Notes under the pieces: generated by a model
Told to the model about the DNA's origin: nothing
The model's input: only the letters and a program-made list of their open reading frames with translations
The model's database searches: none
Translations under genes and position numbers: made by a program
DNA from: Nocardioides kribbensis
GTDB lineage: Bacteria > Actinomycetota > Actinomycetes > Propionibacteriales > Nocardioidaceae
DNA: 64,000 nucleotides
Direction: 5' to 3'
Assembly (NCBI RefSeq): GCF_015070375.1
Contig: NZ_JADCLL010000001.1
Span: 188,501 to 252,500 of the forward strand
Shown: one piece after another, positions 31,055-40,260 of the stretch
How positions within the stretch are numbered: the first letter of the stretch is position 1
Layout of the letters: each line of letters begins with the position of its first letter

Positions 31055-32119
31055 TCAGGAGCGGTCGAGGAGCAGCACGGCGCGGTCGTCGTCGCCGCGC
31101 TCCACCTGGCGCAGGATGCGCCGCGCCGCGCCCTCGAAGCCCGGGGCCACCGCCGAGGCCGCCGCGCGACGCAGCCAGGCGATGCCCTCGTCGAGACCGA
31201 CGTCGCGCGACTCGACGACGCCGTCGGTGTAGAAGAGCAGGGCATCACCCGGCCCGAGCACGCCCTCGCTGGCCTCCAGGTCGGGCCGGCGCAGGATGCC
31301 GAGGGCCATGCCCCGTGCGTTGTCGACCGTCCACTCCCCCTCGCCGGCGGTCCAGCGCAGCGCCGGGGGGTGACCGGCGCTGAGCACGGAGTAGCGGCCC
31401 GTGCGCAGGTCGACGTAGACGTGGGCCGCGGTCGCGAAGGTCTCGTCGGACTCCTGTCGCAGCAGGAAGTCGTTGGCCGCGGCGAGCATGGCGCGCGGCG
31501 GCAGCGCGCCGATGAGACCGCCGAGGGCTCCGGCGAACTGCAGCGCGGCCGTGCCGGCGGCGACACCCTTGCCGCACACGTCGACCAGGATGAGCTCGAG
31601 GTGGTGCTCGTCCTCGCTGAGGTCGGCGACCATGAAGTCGCCGGCGTAGCCGACCCCGTGGGCCGCCACCATGGCCGTCTGGCACCGCCACCCCTCGGGC
31701 AACGGCGGCACGGTGCCCTGCGACTGGAGGCGGTCGCGCAGGTCGGAGAGCATCGCCTCGCCCAGCGGGCCCGGCAGGCCGCTGCGCTGGAGGCTCGACT
31801 GGTAGAGCACCAGGGTCGAGGCCAGCACCAGGGCGACACAGCCCGAGGTGCGCACCGTGTCGAAGCCTCCGTCGAGCAGCACCGCCGCGACGGCGGCGCT
31901 CACCGTCCAGACCGTCAGCACCACCAGCGGGCGGAAGCGCAGCAGCAGCATGCCGAGCAGGACCCACACGAAGTAGGTGCTCAGCGGCACCAGCGTGTAG
32001 GCGGTGGAGGAGACCGCGAACGACGCCGCGACGAGCCCCATCAGCACGCCCAGCGCGACGAGCTGGCTGCGCCCGGTGCCCGAGCGCCAGCCGGCGGCGA
32101 GGTCGTGGACGTCGGGCAC
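31055..32119 (-). CDS. Membrane-anchored PP2C/SpoIIE-type serine phosphatase
   Basis: A 354-aa protein. The N-terminal third (about 15-120) holds four or five transmembrane helices. The rest is a PPM/SpoIIE phosphatase domain with [27 protein letters not shown] (about 198-214), [10 protein letters not shown] and [13 protein letters not shown], which carry the metal-binding aspartates. Such proteins dephosphorylate anti-sigma-factor antagonists in partner-switching pathways; no antagonist gene is adjacent. GTG 32119 is 6 nt after TACGCT. Divergent from the catalase gene. Confidence 0.93.
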   Translation of the reverse strand: MPDVHDLAAGWRSGTGRSQLVALGVLMGLVAASFAVSSTAYTLVPLSTYFVWVLLGMLLLRFRPLVVLTVWTVSAAVAAVLLDGGFDTVRTSGCVALVLASTLVLYQSSLQRSGLPGPLGEAMLSDLRDRLQSQGTVPPLPEGWRCQTAMVAAHGVGYAGDFMVADLSEDEHHLELILVDVCGKGVAAGTAALQFAGALGGLIGALPPRAMLAAANDFLLRQESDETFATAAHVYVDLRTGRYSVLSAGHPPALRWTAGEGEWTVDNARGMALGILRRPDLEASEGVLGPGDALLFYTDGVVESRDVGLDEGIAWLRRAAASAVAPGFEGAARRILRQVERGDDDRAVLLLDRS

Positions 32120-32125
32120 GTGCGC

Positions 32126-32131
32126 AGCGTA
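32126..32131 (-). promoter_or_regulatory. Leaderless -10 element (TACGCT) for PP2C gene
   Basis: TANNNT hexamer ending 6 nt before the GTG at 32119, with no Shine-Dalgarno. Confidence 0.4.
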
Positions 32132-32208
32132 GGTGACGGCGGACCCCGGCCGCAGGAGACCGCGCCCAGCCGACGGGACCGGTCGACCCCACTCATGAGG
32201 GTGACTTC

Positions 32209-32225
32209 CTTGACTCGTTCCACAT
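32209..32225 (+). promoter_or_regulatory. Second FurA-type box over the catalase promoter
   Basis: CTTGACTCGTTCCACAT matches the furA-katG box (3718-3734) at 13 of 17 positions and contains a -35 hexamer TTGACT. A weak -10 (CACGAT, 32232-32237) follows at 16-bp spacing. Suggests control of this catalase by FurA. Confidence 0.5.
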
Positions 32226-32284
32226 CCGCGACACGATGGGAGGACGCCTCGCGCGATCCGACCACCCCACGGGAGATGACACGC

Positions 32285-33811
32285 ATGACCGAGACACTCG
32301 GCTCGATCCACGGCAACACCAGCGGATCCACCACCGGCACCGGCGCGCCCGCGCCGAGCGACCGCAACAGCCTGACACTCGGTCCCGACGGGCCGATCCT
32401 CCTCCACGACCACCACTTCGTGGAGCAGATGGCCCACTTCAACCGCGAGCGCGTGCCGGAGCGCAACGTGCACGCCAAGGGCTCGGGTGCCTTCGGCACC
32501 TTCGAGGTCACCGCCGACGTGACCCAGTGGACCAAGGCCGCGATGTTCAAGCCCGGCACCTCGACCGACATGCTCGCGCGCTTCTCCACCGTCGCCGGCG
32601 AGATGGGCTCGCCCGACACCTGGCGCGACCCCCGTGGCTTCTCGCTGAAGTTCTACACCTCCGAGGGCAACTGGGACCTGGTCGGCAACAACACCCCGGT
32701 CTTCTTCATCCGCGACACGATGAAGTTCCCCCACTTCATCCGCAGCCAGAAGCGCCGCGGCGCCAACGGCCTGCGCGACAACGACATGCAGTGGGACTTC
32801 TGGACCCTCAACCCCGAGTCGGCCCACCAGGTCACCTGGCTCATGGGCGACCGCGGCGTGCCGCGCTCGTGGCGCCACATGCAGGGCTACGGCAGCCACA
32901 CCTACCTCTGGTACAACGAGGCCGGCGAGAAGTTCTGGGTGAAGTTCCACTTCAAGTCCGACCAGGGCGTGGAGTGCCTGACCCAGGAGGACGCCAACCG
33001 GATCGCCGGTGAGGACGCCGACTTCCACCGCCGTGACCTCTTCGACTCCATCGACGCCGGCGAGTTCCCGTCGTGGACCCTGCACGTGCAGGTGATGCCC
33101 TACGACGAGGCGAAGACCTACCGCTTCAACCCCTTCGACCTCACCAAGGTGTGGCCGCACAGCGACTACCCGCTGCACGAGGTGGGCCGCATGACGCTGA
33201 ACAAGAACCCGGAGAACCACTTCGCGCAGATCGAGCAGGCCGCCTTCGAGCCGTCGGCCATCGTGCCCGGCATCGGCTTCTCCCCCGACAAGATGCTGCT
33301 CGGCCGGGTCTTCGCCTACGCCGACACCCACCGCTACCGCATCGGGCCCAACTACCAGCAGCTGCCGGTGAACCGCCACCGCGTCGAGGGCGCCTACACC
33401 TACCAGTTCGACGGCCCGATGGCCTACGACCACACGGGCGACCGCTCCAAGTACGCCCCCAACACCTACGACGACCCCTACTCCGACCTCACCGGCCCGG
33501 CCGAGGACGGGTGGGAGGCCGACGGCGAGTTCGTGCGCCAGGCCTACACGCTGCGGGCCGAGGACGACGACTTCGGCCAGGCCGGCGCCCTCGTGCGCGA
33601 GGTCTGGGACGACGCCGCGCGCGAGCGCTTCGTCGGCAACGTCGCGGGCCACCTGCTCGGCGGGGTCAGCGAGCCCATCCTCGAGCGGGCCTTCGAGTAC
33701 TGGAAGGCCGTCGACGCCGACACCGGCAAGCGCATCGAGGAGGCCGTGCGCGCCGAGCGCGGCGCCAACGACGTGGCGCCCCACCCGACGGAGCCGCTCC
33801 AGACGGTCTGA
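32285..33811 (+). CDS. katA: Monofunctional haem catalase
   Basis: A 508-aa clade-type catalase that dismutates H2O2. The distal active site is [20 protein letters not shown] (His near residue 60), the distal Asn lies in [10 protein letters not shown], and the proximal haem ligand Tyr is in [14 protein letters not shown] (about 338-351). Length is that of small-subunit catalases. ATG 32285 has GGGAG 10 nt upstream; an alternative ATG at 32276 lies too close to it. Preceded by a FurA-like box and followed by a strong terminator, so it is monocistronic. It complements KatG in the same window. Confidence 0.97.
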   Translation: MTETLGSIHGNTSGSTTGTGAPAPSDRNSLTLGPDGPILLHDHHFVEQMAHFNRERVPERNVHAKGSGAFGTFEVTADVTQWTKAAMFKPGTSTDMLARFSTVAGEMGSPDTWRDPRGFSLKFYTSEGNWDLVGNNTPVFFIRDTMKFPHFIRSQKRRGANGLRDNDMQWDFWTLNPESAHQVTWLMGDRGVPRSWRHMQGYGSHTYLWYNEAGEKFWVKFHFKSDQGVECLTQEDANRIAGEDADFHRRDLFDSIDAGEFPSWTLHVQVMPYDEAKTYRFNPFDLTKVWPHSDYPLHEVGRMTLNKNPENHFAQIEQAAFEPSAIVPGIGFSPDKMLLGRVFAYADTHRYRIGPNYQQLPVNRHRVEGAYTYQFDGPMAYDHTGDRSKYAPNTYDDPYSDLTGPAEDGWEADGEFVRQAYTLRAEDDDFGQAGALVREVWDDAARERFVGNVAGHLLGGVSEPILERAFEYWKAVDADTGKRIEEAVRAERGANDVAPHPTEPLQTV

Positions 33812-33867
33812 CCCACCCCGAGGTCCCAGTCCCGAGGTCGCAGCCCCGCGGGGCACGTGACCCACGA

Positions 33868-33905
33868 CGCGACGACCCGCCCGGTCCGCCGGGCGGGTCG
33901 TCGCG
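33868..33905 (+). terminator. Intrinsic terminator after catalase
   Basis: Perfect 17-bp inverted repeat (33868-33884 with 33889-33905) and a TCCG tetraloop, 57 nt after the catalase stop. Confidence 0.9.
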
Positions 33906-33938
33906 CGTCCACCCGCCGGGGGATGTCAGGCTTGCCCG

Positions 33939-34772
33939 GTGAGGACCCGTGAGCCCGTGCTGGTCAGCGCCCACCGCTGCGGCGCCGGCGGGGACCGGGA
34001 GCTGGAGAACACCCGGCCCGCCCTCGAGCAGGCGCTGGCCCTCGACGTGGACTTCGTGGAGTTCGACGTGCAGCGCTGCGCCGACGGCACCCTCGTGCTC
34101 TTCCACGACGACTGGCTGTGGGTGGAGGGCCGCCGGCGCTGGGTCGGGGAGCTGACCTTCGAGGAGTTCGCGGCCCGGGCGCCGCACTTCCTGCGCTACG
34201 ACGAGGTGCTCACCTCGCTGGTCGGGCGGGCCCGGGCCCACATCGACCTCAAGTTCACCTCGCCCTCGGCGGCCTACGGCCACCCCGCCGCGACCTACGA
34301 GGTGGCCGCCACCCGGATGGCCGTCGAGGTGCTGGGCGCCGAGAACCTCATCGTCACCACCCTCGACGACAAGGCCGTGCGCGCGGTGCGCGACTGGGCC
34401 GACGACACCGGCCACGACCTGCTGGTCGGTCTCTCGCTGGGCCGGCGCGTCGCGGGCCTGCCGTGGGCCCGGCAGGTGCGCATCCGGCTCTCCGAGCTGC
34501 GTCCGCGCACACGCTACGTGCGCTCGCGGGCCAACCTCGTGGTCGCCAAGCACACCATCGCCCGGTGCGGCGTCGCCGCCTTCGCCCGGCGCCGCGGCCT
34601 GCCGCTGCTGGTGTGGACCGTCGACACCGAGGAGTCGCTGCACTACTGGATGCGGCCCGGTCGCGCCTGGCTGGTGACCAGCAACGACCCGGCGCTGGCG
34701 ATGGAGGTGCGCTCGGCGTACCCCCGGCGCCGGGCGGCCCGCACCCGCGCCGGTCAGCGCCCCGCGTCCTGA
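33939..34772 (+). CDS. Glycerophosphodiester phosphodiesterase family protein
   Basis: A 277-aa TIM-barrel phosphodiesterase that would hydrolyse glycerophosphodiesters to glycerol-3-phosphate plus an alcohol. Catalytic pieces are seen: SAHRCGAGG with His-Arg (about 10-18), LENTRPALEQAL, DFVEFDVQRCADGTLVLFHD (Glu, Asp and the second His, about 39-58), and HIDLKF. WTVDTEESLHYWM is the usual C-terminal block. No signal peptide, so cytoplasmic. GTG 33939 follows CAGGCT by 6 nt. Confidence 0.92.
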   Translation: MRTREPVLVSAHRCGAGGDRELENTRPALEQALALDVDFVEFDVQRCADGTLVLFHDDWLWVEGRRRWVGELTFEEFAARAPHFLRYDEVLTSLVGRARAHIDLKFTSPSAAYGHPAATYEVAATRMAVEVLGAENLIVTTLDDKAVRAVRDWADDTGHDLLVGLSLGRRVAGLPWARQVRIRLSELRPRTRYVRSRANLVVAKHTIARCGVAAFARRRGLPLLVWTVDTEESLHYWMRPGRAWLVTSNDPALAMEVRSAYPRRRAARTRAGQRPAS

Positions 34773-34803
34773 CCGCCCGCCCCTCCCCGTACGCCGGGGA
34801 CGC

Positions 34804-35568
34804 TCAGCCGAGCAGCAGGGCGACGAGGGCGACGACGCCCACGACGGCGATGACGCCGCGCAGCGCCCACGGGGGCAGCCGGCGCCCGACCCGCGCGCCG
34901 AGCTGTCCGCCGATGGTCGAGCCCACGGCGAGCACGGCCACGATGCGCCAGTCGACGTCGGCGGCGACCACGAAGACCAGCCCGGCCACGGCGTTCACGA
35001 TGGCTGCGAGCACGTTCTTGAGCGCGTTGAGCCGCTGCACGTCGTCGTCGACGCCGAGGCCGAGCACGCCCATGAGCAGCACGCCCTGGGCGGCGCCGAA
35101 GTAGCCGCCGTAGACGCCGGTGCCGAGCACGGCGGGCCACACCCAGCGGGCGCGCGCCGGCCGCTCGGTGCCGGCGCGCTCGTGCCGGGCCGCGACCCGG
35201 CGGGACAGGACGGGCTGCACGACGACCAGCACCACGCCGAGGGCGATCAGCACCGGCACGATGGCCGAGAACGCGTCCTCGGGCAGCAGCAGGAGCGCCA
35301 CCGCGCCCGCGGCACCGCCCAGCAGGGAGGCGAGCCCCAGCCGCAGCGCCCGGGCCCGCTGGCCGCGCAGCTCGCGGCGGTAGCCGATGGCCCCGGAGAT
35401 CGAGCCGGGCACCAGGCCGATGTTGTTGGAGACGTTGGCCGTCACGGGCGGCACGCCGAAGGCGAGCAGGGTCGGGAAGGTCACCAGGGTGCCGGAGCCG
35501 ACGACGGTGTTGATGGTGCCGGCCGCGACCCCCGCCAGGAGGATCGCGGCCAGCTCGAAGGGCGTCAC
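34804..35568 (-). CDS. TSUP-family (TauE/SafE) transporter
   Basis: A 254-aa membrane protein with about eight helices in two repeats. GTINTVVGSGTLVTFPTLL near the N-terminus and GGYFGAAQGVLLMGVLGL in the second half are the two TauE/SafE repeat motifs. The family exports sulfite, sulfoacetate or related organosulfur anions. The GTG overlaps the stop of the SPFH gene (GTGA), an unexpected but tight coupling. Confidence 0.93.
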   Translation of the reverse strand: MTPFELAAILLAGVAAGTINTVVGSGTLVTFPTLLAFGVPPVTANVSNNIGLVPGSISGAIGYRRELRGQRARALRLGLASLLGGAAGAVALLLLPEDAFSAIVPVLIALGVVLVVVQPVLSRRVAARHERAGTERPARARWVWPAVLGTGVYGGYFGAAQGVLLMGVLGLGVDDDVQRLNALKNVLAAIVNAVAGLVFVVAADVDWRIVAVLAVGSTIGGQLGARVGRRLPPWALRGVIAVVGVVALVALLLG

Positions 35569-36740
35569 GACAGCGGAGGTGCCTCCGGCGCGGCCGGGGT
35601 CTCGGTCGGGACGTCGGCGGGGTTGCCGGACGGCTGTCCGGGAGGCTGAGCGGTGGGCTCGTCGGTGGGCTGCGCCGCGCGCCTGCCGGTCTGCGCGGCG
35701 GCGTCGGCCTCCGCGATCGCGGCCTGGACCACGGGGTTGCTGCCCGACGCCGTCGACGCCGGGGTCGGCACCTGGGGCTCGCTGGGGCCCATGTCGACGC
35801 GCTTGAGCGGGCCGTCGACCTCGGTCGGGATCCCGCGCAGGTCGTTCATGGTCGAGCCGAGGCCCTCGAGGGCCTTGCCGATCTCGCTCGGCACGATCCA
35901 GACCTTGTTGGCGTCGCCCTCGGCGATCTTGGGCATCATCTGGAGGTACTGGTAGGCCAGCAGGGACTGGTCGGGCCGCCCGTCGTGGATGGCCTGGAAG
36001 ACCGTCTGGATGGCCTGGCCCTCGCCCTGGGCACGCAGGATCGCGGCCTCGCGGTCGGCCTGGGCCCGCAGGATCTGCGACTCCCGGTCGCCCTCGGCCG
36101 AGAGGATGGCCGACTGCTTCTGACCCTCCGCGGTGAGGATGGAGGCCTGGCGCTGGCCCTCGGCGGTGAGGATCGCGGCACGCTTGTCGCGGTCGGCGCG
36201 CATCTGCTTCTCCATCGTGTCCTTGATGGAGGCCGGCGGGTCGATGCTCTTGATCTCGACCCGTCCGACGCGGATGCCCCACTTGCCGGTGGCCTCGTCG
36301 AGCACGCCACGCAGCCCGGAGTTGATCGAGTCGCGGCTGGTGAGGGTCTGCTCGAGGTCCATGCCGCCGACGATGTTGCGCAGCGTGGTCTGGGTGATCT
36401 GCTCGACGGCCTGGATGTAGTTGGCGATCTCGTAGGTCGCCGCGACCGGGTCGATCACCTGGAAGTAGATGACGGTGTCGATGTCGACGGTGAGGTTGTC
36501 CTCGGTGATCACCGACGACGGCGGGAAGCTCACGACCTGCTCGCGCATGTCGATGAGGTAGCGCACCTTGTCGATGAAGGGCACGACGATGTTGAGGCCG
36601 GCGGGCAGCGTCTGCTTGTACTTGCCGAAGCGCTCGACGATGCCGGCGCGGGCCTGGGGCACGATGCGCACGGTCTTGGCGAGGATCACGACGACCAGCA
36701 GCAGCACGACCACCAGCAGGACGAGGAGTACGGGACCCAT
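35565..36740 (-). CDS. SPFH/Band 7 (stomatin/paraslipin-like) membrane protein
   Basis: A 391-aa protein with one N-terminal transmembrane helix (2-22), a Band 7 domain (about 24-185; VPQARAGIVERFGKY, GLNIVVPFIDKV), and a long Ala/Glu/Gln coiled coil with repeats of ILTAEGQ and REAAILRAQGEG (about 195-255). The last 90 residues are a Pro/Thr/Ala-rich tail. These proteins form oligomeric membrane-microdomain scaffolds. The NfeD gene immediately upstream is the usual partner of this class. Confidence 0.94.
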   Translation of the reverse strand: MGPVLLVLLVVVLLLVVVILAKTVRIVPQARAGIVERFGKYKQTLPAGLNIVVPFIDKVRYLIDMREQVVSFPPSSVITEDNLTVDIDTVIYFQVIDPVAATYEIANYIQAVEQITQTTLRNIVGGMDLEQTLTSRDSINSGLRGVLDEATGKWGIRVGRVEIKSIDPPASIKDTMEKQMRADRDKRAAILTAEGQRQASILTAEGQKQSAILSAEGDRESQILRAQADREAAILRAQGEGQAIQTVFQAIHDGRPDQSLLAYQYLQMMPKIAEGDANKVWIVPSEIGKALEGLGSTMNDLRGIPTEVDGPLKRVDMGPSEPQVPTPASTASGSNPVVQAAIAEADAAAQTGRRAAQPTDEPTAQPPGQPSGNPADVPTETPAAPEAPPLS

Positions 36741-36826
36741 GGGGGCTCCTTCGGCTCGGGGCGGGTTGTGCTCGGGTGGGGCGTTGCGGGGAGGGACGTC
36801 CGGGGCGTGACGTCCGGGGACGGCGC

Positions 36827-37288
36827 TCAGCGGTCGAGCTGCGGCACCGGGTGGACGTAGGCCGTGGCGCCGCGGATCTCGAGCACCTCGACGGTGGCGC
36901 CGGGCTCGATGACCAGCGTCTCGTCGTAGGGAGCCGCGCTCCACTCGTCGCCGGCCAGCTTGACCCGACCCGGCTGGAGCCCCGAGATGGTCTGCAGCAC
37001 CAGGCCCTGGGTGCCGACGAGGCGACCGTGGCTCATGCTCAGCTCGGGGCCGCTGTGCAGCTTCTTGACCAGCGGCGGGCGCACCAGCGTGAGCGTGCCG
37101 AGCGCGGTGGCGGCGGCGACCAGCACCTGCACGACCACGGGGGCGTCGAGGGCGGCGGCGGCGCCACCGCCGATGGCGCCGACGGCCAGCATGAGCAGCA
37201 CCAGGTCGAGGCTGAACATCTCGGCCACGCCGAGGAGCGCCGCGACCCCCAGCCAGGCCGCCCACGCGTGCTCGCTCAGCCAGTCCAT
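36827..37288 (-). CDS. NfeD-family membrane protein
   Basis: A 153-aa short NfeD protein: two or three transmembrane helices (about 10-70) followed by a C-terminal OB-fold domain (GTQGLVLQTISGLQPGRVKL, then DEWSAAPYDETLVIEPGATV). Short NfeD proteins pair with Band 7/SPFH proteins and are thought to act on membrane quality control or microdomains. It precedes the SPFH gene by 86 nt on the same strand. TAGGGT lies 6 nt before its ATG. Confidence 0.93.
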   Translation of the reverse strand: MDWLSEHAWAAWLGVAALLGVAEMFSLDLVLLMLAVGAIGGGAAAALDAPVVVQVLVAAATALGTLTLVRPPLVKKLHSGPELSMSHGRLVGTQGLVLQTISGLQPGRVKLAGDEWSAAPYDETLVIEPGATVEVLEIRGATAYVHPVPQLDR

Positions 37289-37294
37289 GGCCCG

Positions 37295-37300
37295 ACCCTA
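37295..37300 (-). promoter_or_regulatory. Leaderless -10 element (TAGGGT) for nfeD
   Basis: TANNNT hexamer ending 6 nt before the ATG at 37288, with no Shine-Dalgarno. Confidence 0.45.
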
Positions 37301-37323
37301 TCGGAGGGCTCTTTACCCGGCGC

Positions 37324-38121
37324 TCATCTGGCCCGGGTGCGCCGCCGGGCGGCCCAGCGACCGTCGTCGCTGGTCGTCACGGTCAGCGGCATGCCGAAGG
37401 CCGTGGACAGGTTGTCCTCGGTGAGCACGTGCTCGAGCAGGCCGGCCTCCACGACCCGGCCCTGGCGCAGCAGCAGGGCGTGGGTGAAGCCCGGCGGGAT
37501 CTCCTCGACGTGGTGGGAGACCAGCACCGTGGCCGGCGAGTCGGGGTCCATGGCGAGCACCGACAGCGTCGACACGAGGTCCTCCCGGCCGCCGAGGTCG
37601 AGCCCCGCGGCCGGCTCGTCGAGCAGCAGCAGCTCGGGGTCGGTCATCAGCGAGCGCGCGATCTGGACCCGCTTGCGCTCGCCCTCGCTCAGGGTGCCGA
37701 AGGTGCGGTCGGCCAGGTGGGTGGCGCCCAGCTCGGTGAGCAGGTCGGTGGCGCGCTGGTGGTCGAGCTCGTCGTAGGCCTCGCGCCAGCGCCCGAGCAC
37801 GCCGTAGGAGGCCGAGACCACGACGTCGTGGACGCGCTCCGAGCGCGGGATCCGCTCGGCCAGCGCCGCGCTGGTCAGGCCGATGCGCGGTCGCAGCTCG
37901 AAGACGTCGACGGTGCCGAGCACCTCCTCGAGGATCCCCGCGACACCGGTGGTGGGATGCATCTGGGCGGAGGCGACCTGGAGCAGGGTGGTCTTCCCCG
38001 CGCCGTTGGGACCGAGCACGACCCAGCGCTCGTCCTCCTCCACCGTCCAGCTCACCGCGTCGAGCAGGGTGGCCTGGCCGCGGGTGACGGTCACGTCGGC
38101 GAACTCCAGCACTGCAGCCAT
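37324..38121 (-). CDS. ABC transporter ATP-binding protein (single-domain)
   Basis: A 265-aa ABC ATPase with Walker A GPNGAGKTTLLQ (about 37-48), signature LSEGERKRVQIAR (about 143-155), Walker B LLLLDEPAAGLDL and switch LVSHHVEEIP. No permease is adjacent. The sequence resembles the stand-alone ModF/YlmA-like ATPases often found near serB in actinobacteria, so a role other than transport is possible. TAGGGT lies 6 nt before the ATG. Confidence 0.93.
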   Translation of the reverse strand: MAAVLEFADVTVTRGQATLLDAVSWTVEEDERWVVLGPNGAGKTTLLQVASAQMHPTTGVAGILEEVLGTVDVFELRPRIGLTSAALAERIPRSERVHDVVVSASYGVLGRWREAYDELDHQRATDLLTELGATHLADRTFGTLSEGERKRVQIARSLMTDPELLLLDEPAAGLDLGGREDLVSTLSVLAMDPDSPATVLVSHHVEEIPPGFTHALLLRQGRVVEAGLLEHVLTEDNLSTAFGMPLTVTTSDDGRWAARRRTRAR

Positions 38122-38127
38122 GGCGTC

Positions 38128-38133
38128 ACCCTA
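38128..38133 (-). promoter_or_regulatory. Leaderless -10 element (TAGGGT) for ABC ATPase
   Basis: TANNNT hexamer ending 6 nt before the ATG at 38121, with no Shine-Dalgarno. Confidence 0.45.
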
Positions 38134-38158
38134 TCCGTGCGCCTCCCCGGCCCCGGCG

Positions 38159-38164
38159 TAGCCT
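38159..38164 (+). promoter_or_regulatory. Leaderless -10 element (TAGCCT) for gene at 38173
   Basis: TANNNT hexamer ending 8 nt before the GTG at 38173. Confidence 0.4.
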
Positions 38165-38172
38165 CGGGCGCC

Positions 38173-38952
38173 GTGAGCACCGACCTCCCCGTCTCCGCCC
38201 GCCTGGCCTGGTGGGGCACCGCCTGGCTGCGCGGCCAGGTGGTGACCGACCTGCTGCTCGACGCCGTCATCGGCGACGAGGCCACCCATGCCGTGGCGGG
38301 CCTGGGCCACCTCGGCCTGGGGGCTCCGGCCGACACCTCGCGCGGCACCGGCACCGGCACCGGCACCGAGACGCTGCTGGGCGGCCTGGCCCGGCTGCGG
38401 GCCGAGGGTGCGACGTCGTTCGGGGCGGCTTTCCCGGTGGAGGGCGACCTCGTGGGCCTCGGCGGCCCCGCCGGCTTCAACACCGAGGCGGTCGAGGCCG
38501 GCGAGGCCGTCGTGGTCGCGGGCGCCGACGTGGGGCTGGTGCCCGTCACCGTGGGCGCGGCGACGACCTGGGTCGCCCACCGTGCCGTACGCCGGCAGCT
38601 GCCCGACGTCGGCGAGGCCGACCGGGCCCTGCGCCAGGAGCTGCTCGCGGCCGCCGACGCCCTGGCCCGGCTCGAGGTCGCCCGCTGGCGGCCCGAGGTG
38701 GCCGACCACCTGATGAACCTGCGCCACCGGACTCCGCTCAGCGCGCCCGACGGCGTGCCGGCCCGCTGCGTCGAGCTCGCGGCGCGCGGGCTCCAGGCCG
38801 TGGCGGTCGTCGACCTGGCCCTGGTCGACGACGGCGGGGCGATCAGCGCCGCGGAGGCGCAGGCGCGCCGCGACGCGCTGACGCCGCTGGAGCGGGCCGG
38901 GCGGCGGGCGCTGGTGGCGGCTTGCTCACCGGAGGTCTGGCCGCCGGCGTGA
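38173..38952 (+). CDS. Conserved actinobacterial protein of unknown function
   Basis: Not recognised as a named domain. A 259-aa soluble, Ala/Leu/Val-rich protein beginning VSTDLPVSARLAWWGTAW. It includes a TGTGTGTE stretch coded by four GGCACC hexamers, a GLVPVTVGAATTWVAHRAV region, and a conserved-looking LMNLRHRTPLSAPDGVPARC segment. The codon pattern is normal and the gene is 30 nt upstream of serB on the same strand, so it is real and may share its expression. Confidence 0.75.
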   Translation: MSTDLPVSARLAWWGTAWLRGQVVTDLLLDAVIGDEATHAVAGLGHLGLGAPADTSRGTGTGTGTETLLGGLARLRAEGATSFGAAFPVEGDLVGLGGPAGFNTEAVEAGEAVVVAGADVGLVPVTVGAATTWVAHRAVRRQLPDVGEADRALRQELLAAADALARLEVARWRPEVADHLMNLRHRTPLSAPDGVPARCVELAARGLQAVAVVDLALVDDGGAISAAEAQARRDALTPLERAGRRALVAACSPEVWPPA

Positions 38953-38966
38953 GGCCGCGGCTCCGC

Positions 38967-38972
38967 TAGCCT
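38967..38972 (+). promoter_or_regulatory. Possible -10 element (TAGCCT) for serB
   Basis: TANNNT hexamer 10 nt before ATG 38983; spacing is slightly longer than at the other leaderless genes. Confidence 0.3.
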
Positions 38973-38982
38973 CGTGCCCGCC

Positions 38983-40197
38983 ATGGACCAGACGCGCCCC
39001 GAGACCCTCCTGCTCACCCTCACCGGCCGCGACCGGCCCGGTGTCACGTCGGCGGTCTTCTCCACGCTCTCGCGCGCCGGCGTCGAGGTCGTCGACGTCG
39101 AGCAGATCGTCCTGCGCGGGCGGCTCGTGCTCGGCGTGCTCGTCACGGTGCCGCGCGACGCCCGCCGCCTGCGCGAGGCCGTCGAGCAGACCGCGCGGGG
39201 CCTCGACATGGACGTCGAGGTCGAGGAGGGCACCGGCGACAACCCCTCGCGTCGCTCCGGGCGCGTCCACGTCACGGTGATCGGCGCCCCGCTGCGGGCC
39301 ACGGCGATGGCCGCCGTCGCCGGTCGCATCGCCGACTCCGGGGCCAACATCGACCGCATCGAGCGCATGGCGCGCTACCCCGTGACCGCCATCGAGCTGC
39401 ACGTCTCGGGCGCCGACCCGCGGGCCCTGCGCACCGTGCTGGCCACGGAGGCCTCGCGCGAGGGCTTCGACGTGGCCGTGCAGCCGGCCGACATCCTGCG
39501 CCACGGCATGCGCCTGATCGTCATGGACGTCGACTCCACCCTCATCCAGGGCGAGGTGATCGAGATGATCGCGGCCCACGCGGGCTGCGAGGCCGAGGTG
39601 GCGGAGGTCACCGAGCGCGCCATGCGCGGCGAGCTCGACTTCGAGGAGTCGCTGCGCTCCCGGGTCGCGCTGCTCGAGGGTGTGCCGGAGACCGCCCTCG
39701 CCGAGGTCTACGAGGCCGTCGAGCTGGCTCCCGGCGCCCGCACCATGGTGCGCACGCTGCGCCGGCTCGGCTACCGCTTCGCGATCGTGTCGGGCGGCTT
39801 CACCCAGATCACCGACCGCCTGGCCGCCGAGCTCGGCATCCACTTCGCCCGGGCCAACGAGCTGGAGATCGTCGACGGTCGGCTCACGGGTCGCATCGTC
39901 GGGGCCGTGGTCGACCGGGCCGCCAAGGCGCAGGCGCTGCGGGAGTTCGCCGGGGAGGTCGGCGTCGACGTGGGCTCCACGATCGCCATCGGCGACGGGG
40001 CCAACGACCTCGACATGCTCGCGGCCGCCGGGCTGGGCATCGCCTACAACGCCAAGCCGATGGTGCGCGACGCCGCCGACACCGCGGTCAACGTGCCCTA
40101 CCTCGACGCCATCATGTACCTGCTCGGCATCACCCGCGAGGAGGTCGAGGCGGCCGACGCCGCCGTCGGCATCGTCACCCCCGCTCCCCCGGTCTGA
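38983..40197 (+). CDS. serB: Phosphoserine phosphatase SerB with two ACT domains
   Basis: A 404-aa enzyme for the last step of serine synthesis. Residues about 8-85 and 95-170 are two ACT domains that in homologues bind serine for feedback control. The HAD domain follows: DVDSTLIQGE (Asp182 nucleophile, Asp184), IVSGGFTQIT, and IGDGANDLDML with the metal aspartates. This two-ACT layout matches mycobacterial SerB2. ATG 38983 is chosen; an in-frame GTG at 38974 would add three residues. Confidence 0.96.
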   Translation: MDQTRPETLLLTLTGRDRPGVTSAVFSTLSRAGVEVVDVEQIVLRGRLVLGVLVTVPRDARRLREAVEQTARGLDMDVEVEEGTGDNPSRRSGRVHVTVIGAPLRATAMAAVAGRIADSGANIDRIERMARYPVTAIELHVSGADPRALRTVLATEASREGFDVAVQPADILRHGMRLIVMDVDSTLIQGEVIEMIAAHAGCEAEVAEVTERAMRGELDFEESLRSRVALLEGVPETALAEVYEAVELAPGARTMVRTLRRLGYRFAIVSGGFTQITDRLAAELGIHFARANELEIVDGRLTGRIVGAVVDRAAKAQALREFAGEVGVDVGSTIAIGDGANDLDMLAAAGLGIAYNAKPMVRDAADTAVNVPYLDAIMYLLGITREEVEAADAAVGIVTPAPPV

Positions 40198-40260
40198 GCC
40201 CGCGCCGGGGAAGCACCGCCGCTCGCCGACGCCGTCCCCGCGGCGGGTCCGGGCCCCGGC

